DNA of 12,731 nucleotides from Flavobacteriales bacterium (GCA_947464515.1 CANHXF010000024.1:1-12731), one strand, 5' to 3'; counted from the stretch's first letter, positions 1 through 7,637 are shown. The notes: generated by a model not told the origin, from the sequence alone. Made by a program: numbers and translations.

Positions 1-387
1 AAGCGACTCTATTTACAATGTGGTAGCATCGCCGAACAAAACGCCAAACCTTCAGTACATGCCTCCTCCCCCTGGAAAGATGTCATTCTTACAATCACTA
101 AAAACCGATTGGGCGCAACTGCCGTGGTGGATGACAATAACAAAGTGATAGGCATCGTGACAGATGGGGATATTCGTAGGATGTTAGAAAACCACGACAC
201 CTTTGATCATCTTTCGGCCGAGAACATCATGGGGAAATCGCCAATTACGGTAGAAACAGAGATTATGGCCACAGAAGTTGCCGCATTGATGCAAGAGAAG
301 AAAATCACCCAAATTATTATAACACAACAAACTATTTACTTTGGAATGGTACATTTGCACGACCTCTACAAAGAGGGTATTTTATGA
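1..387 (+). CDS. kdsD: Arabinose-5-phosphate isomerase (KdsD/KpsF/GutQ family), C-terminal part with two CBS domains; 5' end outside window
   Basis: KdsD converts ribulose 5-phosphate to arabinose 5-phosphate, the precursor of Kdo in lipopolysaccharide. Frame 1 is open from base 1, giving 128 residues that begin KRLYLQCGSIAEQN, matching the family's junction between the SIS domain and the CBS pair. Two CBS motifs follow. The first covers roughly residues 20-65 and holds RLGATAVVDD and GIVTDGDIRRML. The second covers roughly 75-128 and ends in MVHLHDLYKEGIL, the characteristic family C-terminus. A TTG at 109 is only an internal codon, because the reading frame and the homology extend upstream of it. 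The N-terminal sugar-isomerase (SIS) domain lies outside the window. The stop codon overlaps the manC start (ATGA), so the two are probably co-transcribed and translationally coupled. Related GutQ/KpsF paralogues cannot be excluded without the catalytic domain. Confidence 0.88.
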   Translation, partial: KRLYLQCGSIAEQNAKPSVHASSPWKDVILTITKNRLGATAVVDDNNKVIGIVTDGDIRRMLENHDTFDHLSAENIMGKSPITVETEIMATEVAALMQEKKITQIIITQQTIYFGMVHLHDLYKEGIL

Positions 388-1466
388 GTCTAAATAAAAA
401 CAATTACGTTTTGATAATGGCCGGAGGAATCGGCAGTCGGTTCTGGCCAGTAAGTAAAAAGAGTTTCCCCAAGCAATTCATCGATATTATGGGGACCGGG
501 GAATCCCTCATCAAACAGACCTACAACAGATTTAGTCATATGGTACCGCAAGAGAACATCTTCGTGGTTACCAATACAGATTATGTCCCCCTAGTGCAAT
601 CACATATCCCCGAAATGCATATTTCTAGGATTTTGCACGAACCCCTAGCGAAAAATACCGCACCTTGTATTGCCCTTGCGAACCGACATATCCAAACGCT
701 GAATCCTGATGCCGTTTGCTTGGTTGCACCTAGCGATCACCTCATTAGCAATGAAATGGCTTTTATCGAAACTTCGCTACAAGCGATGGATTTTGCCGCC
801 AACAACGATGCTTTGGTCACTTTAGGTATTAAGCCAACCCGCCCCGATACAGGCTATGGATACATCCAGTTCAATCCTGAATTAGATCCTCGTGGTTTAC
901 ATCGCGTAAAAACTTTCACTGAAAAACCCTCCGAAGAAATCGCCAAAAGCTTCCTAGAAAGCGGAGAGTTCTTATGGAACGCCGGCATATTTGTATGGAG
1001 TATAAAAGCCATCAACAATAGCATCGAAAAGCATCTACCTGAAATCTATCAGATTTTTGCCGATGTGCACCCAGACAGTCCAGAATACAACAACCAATTA
1101 GAGCAGGCCTATGCGCTCACTCCGAGCATTAGCATCGATTATGGCGTACTCGAAAAAGAGAAGGACGTTTTTGTGATGCCCGCCAATTTTGGCTGGAACG
1201 ATTTGGGAACCTGGAAGAGTTTGTGGGATGTGAGTGAGCGAAACGATAAAAACAATGCACTCATTGGAAAGAACATCCACACCTATAACACCTCAGAATC
1301 AATGGTATTCAACAACTCCAATAAGTTAATTGTAGTGAATGGCGTAGACAACATTGTGATCGTTGAATCCGATGAGGTTTTATTGGTGATGAACAAAGAC
1401 AAAGAACAAGAATTGCGCACCATTGTGAACGAAATCAAAGACCGTTACAAAGGAAAATTCAATTAA
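384..1466 (+). CDS. manC: Mannose-1-phosphate guanylyltransferase (GDP-mannose pyrophosphorylase)
   Basis: This cytoplasmic enzyme makes GDP-mannose from mannose 1-phosphate and GTP, supplying mannose, fucose and rhamnose-type residues for surface polysaccharide and glycoprotein glycans. The 360-residue protein shows the nucleotidyltransferase signature GGIGSRFWP (14-22) followed by KKSFPKQF (25-32). Further family motifs are RPDTGYGYIQ (153-162), FTEKP (178-182), LWNAGIFVW (197-205), SIDYGVLEK (250-258) and FGWNDLGTW (269-277). At 360 residues it is the short, single-function form. It lacks the extra C-terminal phosphomannose-isomerase domain of ~470-residue bifunctional ManC/AlgA proteins. 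The ATG at 384 lies inside the kdsD stop (ATGA overlap), which supports this start and a shared operon. Transcription probably ends at the hairpin at 1563-1592. Family assignment is firm; which glycan it serves is not visible. Confidence 0.95.
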   Translation: MSLNKNNYVLIMAGGIGSRFWPVSKKSFPKQFIDIMGTGESLIKQTYNRFSHMVPQENIFVVTNTDYVPLVQSHIPEMHISRILHEPLAKNTAPCIALANRHIQTLNPDAVCLVAPSDHLISNEMAFIETSLQAMDFAANNDALVTLGIKPTRPDTGYGYIQFNPELDPRGLHRVKTFTEKPSEEIAKSFLESGEFLWNAGIFVWSIKAINNSIEKHLPEIYQIFADVHPDSPEYNNQLEQAYALTPSISIDYGVLEKEKDVFVMPANFGWNDLGTWKSLWDVSERNDKNNALIGKNIHTYNTSESMVFNNSNKLIVVNGVDNIVIVESDEVLLVMNKDKEQELRTIVNEIKDRYKGKFN

Positions 1467-1471
1467 ATTAT

Positions 1472-1502
1472 TTTGCAATTTTTTCCAAAATCGTTATATT
1501 TG
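1472..1502 (+). promoter_or_regulatory. Bacteroidota-type promoter upstream of the DMT transporter leader
   Basis: A TTTG at 1472-1475 and a TATATTTG at 1495-1502 are separated by exactly 19 nt. This matches the TTTG-N19-TAnnTTTG promoter described for the Bacteroidota primary sigma factor. Transcription would start around 1507-1509, leaving a leader of roughly 95 nt before the ATG at 1602. It is the best-formed promoter in the window. The pattern match is seen directly; activity is inferred. Confidence 0.72.
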
Positions 1503-1506
1503 TATT

Positions 1507-1527
1507 GTTATCGGTTATTTCGATAAC
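1507..1527 (+). repeat. Perfect 7-bp inverted repeat at the predicted transcription start
   Basis: GTTATCG (1507-1513) and CGATAAC (1521-1527) are perfect reverse complements with a 7-nt spacer. The dyad begins 5 nt after the -7 element, so it coincides with the predicted start site. It could be an operator for a dimeric repressor or the 5' hairpin of the leader RNA. TAAC at 1524-1527 could instead pair with GTTA at 1535-1538, so an alternative fold is possible. No regulator can be named. Confidence 0.5.
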
Positions 1528-1562
1528 GCCAACTGTTACGCGCTTTTATATACCAACATCCT

Positions 1563-1592
1563 GGCCGCTTTAATCAGCGGCCTTGATTTTTT
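1563..1592 (+). terminator. Intrinsic-terminator-like hairpin in the transporter leader (end of kdsD-manC transcript or attenuator)
   Basis: GGCCGCT (1563-1569) pairs perfectly with AGCGGCC (1576-1582) around the loop TTAATC. The tract TTGATTTTTT (1583-1592) follows at once. This is a good rho-independent terminator on the plus strand. It lies downstream of the promoter at 1472-1502 and only 9 nt before the transporter ATG, which leaves no room for another promoter after it. It therefore either terminates the manC transcript with partial readthrough into the transporter, attenuates the transporter mRNA, or ends a small RNA of about 85 nt. Confidence 0.7.
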
Positions 1593-1601
1593 AAACAGGT
1601 T

Positions 1602-2579
1602 ATGGCTTCCGAAACTTCTCCTAGAACCAAAGCATTTATCGCACTGCATGTTGCCGTGTTCCTTTGGGGGTTTACAGCCATCCTCGGCAAACTCATTTCT
1701 TATGGTTCCATTACCTTGGTTTGGCATCGAATGATGCTTACCGCCATCATTTATTTGTTGATGCCCCCCGTTTGGAAGTCGCTTAAAGGACTTTCTCTTC
1801 ATACGATATTTATCTTTTTTGGCATTGGACTACTGGTCTGCGCACATTGGCTTACCTTTTATGGTAGCATCAAATTGGGCAATTCTGTCTCCGTGACCTT
1901 GGCCTGCTTGGGCTCCGCATCCTTCTTTGCATCCATCATTGAACCTCTTGTACTCAAACAGCCCTTCTCCAAAAGAGATATTTATATGGGCCTGATTGTG
2001 GTCCTCGGAATCCTGTTTATCTATTTCTCACTGCCCGAAAATCAACCAGGTCACGTGGCCAAAGTCGGCGATGTTTCTTATGGATGGGCGGTAATCACCG
2101 GTCTTTTAAGTGCCGCTCTCGCCGCTACTTTTACTACACTCAATAAGGCCAATATTCATCGTGCCAAACCCCTTGCCATCTCAACCTTAGAAATGATTTC
2201 GGGAGCTCTCGTTTTGTCAGTAGTTGTCGCCCTAATTTCAACCGACCATATTCCTTGGCTGCCTTCCCTGAATTTTGATTCTCTCTCGTTAGAAAATATC
2301 GCATCCGGTCCTTGGGATTTAATTTGGATTATTCTGCTCGCATTGCTATGCACTAACCTCACCTTTTACTTGGGAACCTATGCCCTAAATCAGCTTAGTG
2401 CCTTTACCGCTAACCTCACCGTAAACCTCGAACCAATCTATGGCATCGTCTTAGGTGCTGTGATTTTCAACGAAAACAAAGACCTCAATATCTGGTTTTA
2501 CACCGGCGCATCCATCATCCTAGGTGCCATTTTTACCCAAGCTTACCTAAGTAACCGTAAGCAGGCAACCATCGATTAA
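1602..2579 (+). CDS. DMT-superfamily (EamA/RhaT-like) inner-membrane transporter
   Basis: This is a 325-residue, strongly hydrophobic protein with about ten predicted transmembrane helices arranged as two EamA repeats. The first repeat runs from about residue 10 to 143 and includes the WGFTAILGK stretch (22-30) typical of the family's first helix. The second runs from about 159 to 315. Repeat-end motifs such as SASFFASIIEPLVL (105-118) and TANLTVNLEPIYGIVLG (269-285) correspond to each other, with the Glu-Pro pair expected at this position of EamA repeats. Members export or exchange amino acids, nucleosides or other small metabolites; the substrate cannot be predicted here. The start at 1602 gives the usual short cytoplasmic tail. 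No Shine-Dalgarno sequence is seen, as usual in Bacteroidota. It is convergent with proS (40-nt gap), and the leader in front suggests regulated expression. Confidence 0.9.
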   Translation: MASETSPRTKAFIALHVAVFLWGFTAILGKLISYGSITLVWHRMMLTAIIYLLMPPVWKSLKGLSLHTIFIFFGIGLLVCAHWLTFYGSIKLGNSVSVTLACLGSASFFASIIEPLVLKQPFSKRDIYMGLIVVLGILFIYFSLPENQPGHVAKVGDVSYGWAVITGLLSAALAATFTTLNKANIHRAKPLAISTLEMISGALVLSVVVALISTDHIPWLPSLNFDSLSLENIASGPWDLIWIILLALLCTNLTFYLGTYALNQLSAFTANLTVNLEPIYGIVLGAVIFNENKDLNIWFYTGASIILGAIFTQAYLSNRKQATID

Positions 2580-2619
2580 ACGATATTTTTGCGTTAGTTA
2601 GCAGTCAAAATACTTGCAA

Positions 2620-4098
2620 TCAATACGCTTTCGCAAATACCACTCTGCCCGTGCTTGGCTTTCCTGAGTATACGCAAACCCCATCTTCCAATTTCTGATC
2701 AATCGCAATACAACGAATGGTGGCCTTGGTCAATTCCTTGATCTTCTCTTCGGTCTCTCCCGTTCCATCCCAATGTGCAATGGCAAACCCCTCTTTTACG
2801 TTGATCACCTCCAAAAATTCATCCCAACTGTTCACCTCCTGGGTTTTCTCTTCACGATATTTTGCTGCGCGATCAAACAAATTTTGCTGAATTTCATCCA
2901 TCAACGAAACGATGCGAGGTTGGAGATCATCCATGGCGACAACAAACTTCTCCTTGGTATCACGACGAGCGACTTCAACCGTGCCAGACTCTAAATCACG
3001 CATACCCACCGCTAAGCGAACAGGTACACCCTTCAATTCCCACTCAGCAAACTTATAGCCAGGCTTGTAGGTATCGCGATCATCAAACTTAACCGTTAAT
3101 CCCAATGCTTTTAATTGAACCGACAGTGGCTTCATGGCCTCTTTGATCTTCTCTAAATCTTCATCACTGCGATAAACTGGTACAATTACAACGTGAATCG
3201 GTGCCAATTTTGGTGGCAATACCAACCCTTCATCGTCGCTATGTGTCATTATCAACGCACCCATCAATCGGGTAGAAACGCCCCAGCTAGTAGCCCAAAC
3301 ATATTCCAACTTACCTTCTTTGCTTTGAAATTTCACATCAAAAGCCTTCGCAAAATTCTGTCCCAAAAAGTGACTTGTTCCCATTTGCAGCGCTTTTCCA
3401 TCCTGCATCATCCCTTCAATACAATAGGTATCATCAGCACCTGCAAAGCGTTCTTTTTCGGTTTTTACGCCTTTGATTACTGGCACAGCCATAAAGGTTT
3501 CCGCAAATTCAGAATACACTTCCAACATTTTACGGGCTTCCACCAAAGCTTCCTCCTTGGTTGCATGCGCGGTATGTCCTTCCTGCCACAAGAATTCTGC
3601 AGTACGCAAAAACAATCGGGTGCGCATTTCCCATCGAACCACATTGGCCCATTGGTTAATTAGAATAGGTAGATCGCGATAACTCTGAATCCAATTCTTG
3701 TATGTATTCCAGATGATGGCTTCTGAGGTAGGACGTACTATAAGTTCTTCTTCCAATTTGGAATCGGGGTCGGCCATCAAATGACCAGGTTTATCAGGGT
3801 TTGCTTTAAGGCGATAGTGGGTAACCACGGCGCATTCTTTGGCAAAGCCTTCGGCATTTTTTTCTTCTTTTTCGAAGAGGCTTTTGGGGACGAACAGCGG
3901 GAAATAGGCATTGACGTGACCTGTTTCTTTGAACATATCATCGAGTTGACGTTGCATTTTCTCCCAGATGGCATAGCCATAGGGTTTGATGACCATGCAA
4001 CCTTTCACGGCGCTATGCTCTGCTAGGTCGGCATTTTTAACTAGGTTATTATACCATTCACTGTAATTGTCGCTGCGTTTTACTTTTTCGAAAGCCAT
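2620..4098 (-). CDS. proS: Prolyl-tRNA synthetase, archaeal/eukaryotic-like (type 3) form
   Basis: This is a cytoplasmic class II aminoacyl-tRNA synthetase charging tRNA(Pro). At 492 residues it has the short archaeal/eukaryotic-like architecture, without the editing insertion of ~570-residue bacterial ProRS. The class II core shows VRPTSEAIIWNTY (121-133), motif 2 within 155-178 (RWEMRTRLFLRTAEF, then GHTAH) and motif 3 within 273-296 (GVSTRLMGAL, then HSDDEGLVLPP). The anticodon-binding domain follows (about 300-400), then the C-terminal domain ending in a Tyr (AKAY) as in this family. The C-terminal zinc site appears degraded: only Cys475 of the second Cys pair is kept (CVYSG), and the first pair position reads HWDGTGETEE without Cys. 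I believe this is common in Bacteroidota but could not align it. The gene is transcribed alone from a promoter-like element just upstream. Confidence 0.96.
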   Translation of the reverse strand: MAFEKVKRSDNYSEWYNNLVKNADLAEHSAVKGCMVIKPYGYAIWEKMQRQLDDMFKETGHVNAYFPLFVPKSLFEKEEKNAEGFAKECAVVTHYRLKANPDKPGHLMADPDSKLEEELIVRPTSEAIIWNTYKNWIQSYRDLPILINQWANVVRWEMRTRLFLRTAEFLWQEGHTAHATKEEALVEARKMLEVYSEFAETFMAVPVIKGVKTEKERFAGADDTYCIEGMMQDGKALQMGTSHFLGQNFAKAFDVKFQSKEGKLEYVWATSWGVSTRLMGALIMTHSDDEGLVLPPKLAPIHVVIVPVYRSDEDLEKIKEAMKPLSVQLKALGLTVKFDDRDTYKPGYKFAEWELKGVPVRLAVGMRDLESGTVEVARRDTKEKFVVAMDDLQPRIVSLMDEIQQNLFDRAAKYREEKTQEVNSWDEFLEVINVKEGFAIAHWDGTGETEEKIKELTKATIRCIAIDQKLEDGVCVYSGKPSTGRVVFAKAY

Positions 4099-4112
4099 AA
4101 TTGTAATGTTTA

Positions 4113-4120
4113 CAAAGTTA
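4113..4120 (-). promoter_or_regulatory. proS -7 promoter element (TAACTTTG)
   Basis: Read on the minus strand, TAACTTTG matches TAnnTTTG exactly. It lies 14 nt before the proS ATG at 4098, so the mRNA leader would be only about 10 nt. No TTTG is present at the -33 position, which is occupied by a C-rich run on the coding strand. The placement just downstream of the nrdJ terminator supports independent transcription of proS. Confidence 0.5.
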
Positions 4121-4149
4121 AATTGTTTTGGGTTGGGGGGATGGGAAAT

Positions 4150-4192
4150 TTTTAAAAAGAAGGACCCCCAGCGGCTGCGCCGCTGGGGGTCC
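4150..4192 (-). terminator. Strong rho-independent terminator of nrdJ
   Basis: GGACCCCCAGCGGC (4162-4175) and its perfect reverse complement (4179-4192) form a 14-bp GC-rich stem around a 3-nt loop. On the minus strand the stem is followed directly by TTCTTTTTAAAAATTT (T-rich). That orientation makes it a terminator for nrdJ, whose stop is 55 nt upstream of the stem. On the plus strand a T-run begins only about 13 nt after the stem, so plus-strand activity is less likely. Confidence 0.88.
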
Positions 4193-4246
4193 CCACATTA
4201 TCAAATTTTTTCAAGAATTGCAATTCCCTGCAAATCCTCGCTTCGC

Positions 4247-7200
4247 TTAGCTACAACCCAAACTGTTTCCACAGTTCAAGCACTTATAACATGTTCCGCT
4301 GCGAACCGTAATATGACCGCAAACGTTACACGCCGGAGCATCGCTCTGAATCTCTCTCATGTGGTCCTGCATATCAAACTTGCTAGGCAAAGGCTCACTT
4401 GAAACCACTGTTGGCGCCGCTGAAACCGCTGGTGCTGGCTCTGGATTGAATACCGGACGGAATTCGCTAACAACCGGTGCCTCAACAGCCTCAGGTGCAC
4501 GCAAATCGCTTGGCTTCACCTGTACCAAATCCTCCCTGCGCAAATATTCAAAGCCCAACAATCTAAAGATATAATCTACAATCGATGTCGCGTTTTTCAC
4601 GTTAGGATGACCTTCAACCATACCACTTGGCTCAAAACGAGTGAATGCAAACTTGTCTACGAACTCCTCCAAAGGCACACCGTACTGCAAGCCCACTGAA
4701 ACCGCAATTGAGAAACAGTTCATCAAACTGCGGAAACTCGCACCCTCTTTGTGCATATCAATGAAGATCTCTCCCAAAGTTCCATCATCATACTCTCCCG
4801 TACGAACAAAAATTGTCTGACCTCCCACACGGCCCTTTTGGGTAAATCCGTTTCTGCGGTTTGGCAAACGCTTCTTCTCTACGATGTTCGATAACTGACG
4901 TTTGAACTTCGTATCAGGACTCTCACTCAAAATGCGCTTAGCAGCCTCTAAAACCATCTCAGGCGTCAACTCACCAACACTCGCAACCTTCGGTGCAGCA
5001 GCACTGTCCGTTGAAGCCGTTGCTTTCTCTTCTGTATTGTCTTCTGAAGTTTCAGACTTGTTGCTCAAAGGCTGACTCAATTTGCAACCATCGCGGTACA
5101 AAGCATTCGCCTTCAATCCCAAAGTCCAACTCAAATGGTAGCACTCTTTAATTTCATCGACATTAGCCTCATTTGGCAAGTTGATGGTCTTACTGATTGC
5201 TCCAGAAATAAATGGCTGAGCCGATGCCATCATGCGAATGTGTGCATTGGCATGAATGAAACGAACTCCTTTATTACCACACTTGTTCGCGCAATCAAAT
5301 ACTGAATAATGCTCTTCCTTCAAATGAGGCGCACCTTCAATGGTCATTGTTCCTGCAACGAAATCATTACACTCAGCAATTTGCTCTCTAGTAAAGCCCA
5401 AAGCCTGCAACATGTTGAAACGCGGATTGTTGTACTGCGCTGAATCAAAGCCCAAACGCTGCAAAGTCTCTTCGCCCAATGAATATTGGTTAAATACGAA
5501 TCCGATCTCAAATGCCATCGGTGCTTCTGACTCCAATTTCGCCAAATCTGCATCGTTGAAACCCAAAGCCGTTAAGCTATCGTGATTGATGTGAGGCGCA
5601 CCCTTGAATGTCTGATGTCCTTTCGCATAATCTACGATATCCTGTGTTTGCTTGACATCGTAACCCAAATGCTTCAATGCCACTGGCACCGTTTGGTTTA
5701 CAATTTTAAAGTAACCACCACCGCTCAATTTCTTATATTTCACCAAAGCAAAGTCAGGCTCGATACCCGTTGTATCGCAATCCATCAACAATCCGATGGT
5801 TCCAGTTGGAGCAATAACGGTAGATTGAGCGTTACGGAAACCGTACTTCTCACCCCACTGTACTGCTTTGTCCCAAGCGTTACAAGCTGCTTTCAACAGG
5901 TAATCTGGGCAATGCTTCTCATCCAAACAAACGGGCTTAATTCCCAATCCTTCAAATGCCAAAGGTGTGTTGTATGCTGCATATCTGTGGTTGCGGATAA
6001 CGCGCAACATATGCTTCTTGTTTTTCTCGTACATACGGAATGGACCTTTCGCAGCAGCCATTTCCGCTGATGTCGCATAAGCCGTTCCTGTCAAAATTGC
6101 TGTGATCGCTCCGCAAATTGCTGTAGCCTCAGAAGAATCGTAAGGAATACCCGCGCTCATCAATACAGAACCCAAGTTGGCATAACCCAATCCCAATGTG
6201 CGATAATCATAGCTCAACTGAGCCACTTCCTTTGATGGGAACTGAGCCATCAACACAGAAATTTCCAATACTGTAGTCCACAAACGTGCACTGTACTCGA
6301 ATTTCTCCATGTCAAACGTCTTGCTGTCCTCATGGAAGAATTTTCTCAAGTTCAATGAAGCCAAGTTACAAGCCGTGTTGTCCAAGAACATATACTCAGA
6401 ACATGGGTTAGAAGCGTTGATTCTTCCGCCCTCTGGACAAGTGTGCCACTCATTGATTGTATCGTCGTACTGAACCCCTGGATCCGCACAAGCCCATGCA
6501 GCATCACCAATTGCATCCCAAACTTCTTTGGCAGGCATGCTGTTCATGACTTCGCCGTTAGAACGTGCAATGAAATCCCAGCTTTCGCCTTTTTCCAACT
6601 TGTGGAAGAAACTATGTGGGATACGTACAGAGTTGTTACTGTTCTGTCCGCTCACCGTATTGTAGGCCTCGCCTTCGTAATCGTTAGAATATCCAGCAGC
6701 AATCAATGCAGCCACCTTGCGCTCTTCTGTACTCTTCCATTTGATGAACTCCATGGCATCTGGGTGATCCAAATCCAAGCAGACCATCTTAGCGGCACGA
6801 CGTGTAGTTCCGCCACTCTTGATAGCACCCGCAGAACGGTCGCCAATCTTCAAGAAACTCATCAAACCAGAACTTGTTCCGCCACCACTCAACTTCTCAC
6901 CAGATCCGCGAACCTTGCTGAAGTTGGTTCCTACACCAGAACCATATTTGAAAATACGCGCTTCACGAACCCACAAATCCATGATACCACCCTCGTTTAC
7001 CAAATCATCGTCAACCGACAAAATGAAACAAGCATGCGGTTGAGGACGCTCGTAAGCCGAAGTACTCTTCATCAACTTTTCCGTATCAGGATCTACAAAA
7101 TAGTGACCCTGTGGTTTGCCCGTAATTGCATAACTGTTGTGTAAGCCTGTATTGAACCACTGTGGTGAATTAGGAGCCGATTCCTGATTCAACAACGAAT

Positions 7201-7570
7201 AAATCAATTCATCATAAAACACCTGAGCATCAGATGTATTTTCAAAATAACCATACTTTTCACCCCAATGTCTCCAACATGCAGCAAGACGATGAGCAAC
7301 CTCCTTTACCGATCTTTCACTTCCCAAACTGCCATCCGCCTGAGGCACACCTGCCTTACGGAAATACTTTTGCGCCAAAATATCTGTAGCTACCTGACTC
7401 CATCCTTCTGGTACCTCAACATTCTTCATTTCAAACACCACACTACCGTCTGGCTTCTTAATGACTGATGTGCGATAATCGTACTTGAATAAATCGAAAG
7501 GAGATACACCATCGGCGGTGTTCATGCGGGCAAAATTTAGCCCCTTGGTGTTAACAGTTTGTTGGCTCAT
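4247..7570 (-). CDS. nrdJ: Adenosylcobalamin-dependent (class II) ribonucleoside-diphosphate reductase
   Basis: This enzyme reduces ribonucleotides to deoxyribonucleotides using adenosylcobalamin, without needing oxygen or an iron-binding radical subunit. The 1107-residue length fits the large NrdJ type. Visible active-site features are Cys181 (PHACFILSVDD) and Cys401 (NTACNLASLNL), the likely redox pair, and NPCSE (388-392) with thiyl-radical Cys390 plus Asn388 and Glu392. Loop and core motifs are SGVGTNFSKVRGSGEKLSGG (211-230) and APTGTIGLLMDCDTTGIEPD (587-606). A Ser/Thr/Ala-rich linker (about 836-866) leads to a TSCPD-type domain (about 900-1010), a Pro/Ala/Val-rich linker (about 1025-1065) and a Cys-rich tail. 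The tail reads CNVCG, CYKCLNCG and final GCS, probably for active-site re-reduction. The sequence is continuous, with no intein. It appears monocistronic, with its own promoter and a strong terminator. No cobalamin riboswitch was recognised upstream. Confidence 0.96.
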   Translation of the reverse strand: MSQQTVNTKGLNFARMNTADGVSPFDLFKYDYRTSVIKKPDGSVVFEMKNVEVPEGWSQVATDILAQKYFRKAGVPQADGSLGSERSVKEVAHRLAACWRHWGEKYGYFENTSDAQVFYDELIYSLLNQESAPNSPQWFNTGLHNSYAITGKPQGHYFVDPDTEKLMKSTSAYERPQPHACFILSVDDDLVNEGGIMDLWVREARIFKYGSGVGTNFSKVRGSGEKLSGGGTSSGLMSFLKIGDRSAGAIKSGGTTRRAAKMVCLDLDHPDAMEFIKWKSTEERKVAALIAAGYSNDYEGEAYNTVSGQNSNNSVRIPHSFFHKLEKGESWDFIARSNGEVMNSMPAKEVWDAIGDAAWACADPGVQYDDTINEWHTCPEGGRINASNPCSEYMFLDNTACNLASLNLRKFFHEDSKTFDMEKFEYSARLWTTVLEISVLMAQFPSKEVAQLSYDYRTLGLGYANLGSVLMSAGIPYDSSEATAICGAITAILTGTAYATSAEMAAAKGPFRMYEKNKKHMLRVIRNHRYAAYNTPLAFEGLGIKPVCLDEKHCPDYLLKAACNAWDKAVQWGEKYGFRNAQSTVIAPTGTIGLLMDCDTTGIEPDFALVKYKKLSGGGYFKIVNQTVPVALKHLGYDVKQTQDIVDYAKGHQTFKGAPHINHDSLTALGFNDADLAKLESEAPMAFEIGFVFNQYSLGEETLQRLGFDSAQYNNPRFNMLQALGFTREQIAECNDFVAGTMTIEGAPHLKEEHYSVFDCANKCGNKGVRFIHANAHIRMMASAQPFISGAISKTINLPNEANVDEIKECYHLSWTLGLKANALYRDGCKLSQPLSNKSETSEDNTEEKATASTDSAAAPKVASVGELTPEMVLEAAKRILSESPDTKFKRQLSNIVEKKRLPNRRNGFTQKGRVGGQTIFVRTGEYDDGTLGEIFIDMHKEGASFRSLMNCFSIAVSVGLQYGVPLEEFVDKFAFTRFEPSGMVEGHPNVKNATSIVDYIFRLLGFEYLRREDLVQVKPSDLRAPEAVEAPVVSEFRPVFNPEPAPAVSAAPTVVSSEPLPSKFDMQDHMREIQSDAPACNVCGHITVRSGTCYKCLNCGNSLGCS

Positions 7571-7620
7571 GGTTATTACAATTGGGTTGTGATGATTTTA
7601 TTGATTTAAAAGTTTTTTGT

Positions 7621-7637
7621 GAATAGCAAATCTATTC
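7621..7637. repeat. Inverted repeat enclosing the nrdJ -7 element
   Basis: GAATAG (7621-7626) and CTATTC (7632-7637) are perfect reverse complements around CAAAT. The minus-strand -7 element TAGATTTG lies inside this dyad. A protein bound here would cover the core promoter, so it is a plausible nrdJ operator. It does not match the NrdR-box consensus that I know. Confidence 0.45.

Noticed and set aside
836..846. Possible mobile element or phage remnants anywhere in the window
   Set aside because: No transposase, integrase, terminal inverted repeats or target duplications were seen; all genes appear intact and in ordinary arrangements. The coordinates given are only a placeholder for the window as a whole.
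1505..1573. A 22-codon TTG-initiated leader peptide frame within the transporter leader, ending inside the terminator hairpin
   Set aside because: Its start codon lies at or before the predicted transcription start, there is no ribosome-binding sequence, and no run of repeated regulatory codons is present.
2584..2591. TATTTTTG, a perfect TAnnTTTG match on the plus strand
   Set aside because: It lies between convergent gene ends with no plus-strand gene downstream before 7876, has no TTTG partner noted, and is likely a chance hit in AT-rich DNA.
3193..3663. A 156-codon open frame on the plus strand, opposite proS
   Set aside because: Antisense to the conserved catalytic core of proS; low-complexity, Phe/His-rich translation with no family resemblance.
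4215..4226. GAATTGCAATTC palindrome just after nrdJ
   Set aside because: A 12-bp AT-rich palindrome without a T-run, next to a far stronger terminator; no role can be argued.
6443..7144. A 233-codon open frame on the plus strand, opposite nrdJ
   Set aside because: It lies wholly antisense to the well-conserved N-terminal half of nrdJ, and its translation shows no recognisable domain. It looks like a codon-bias shadow.
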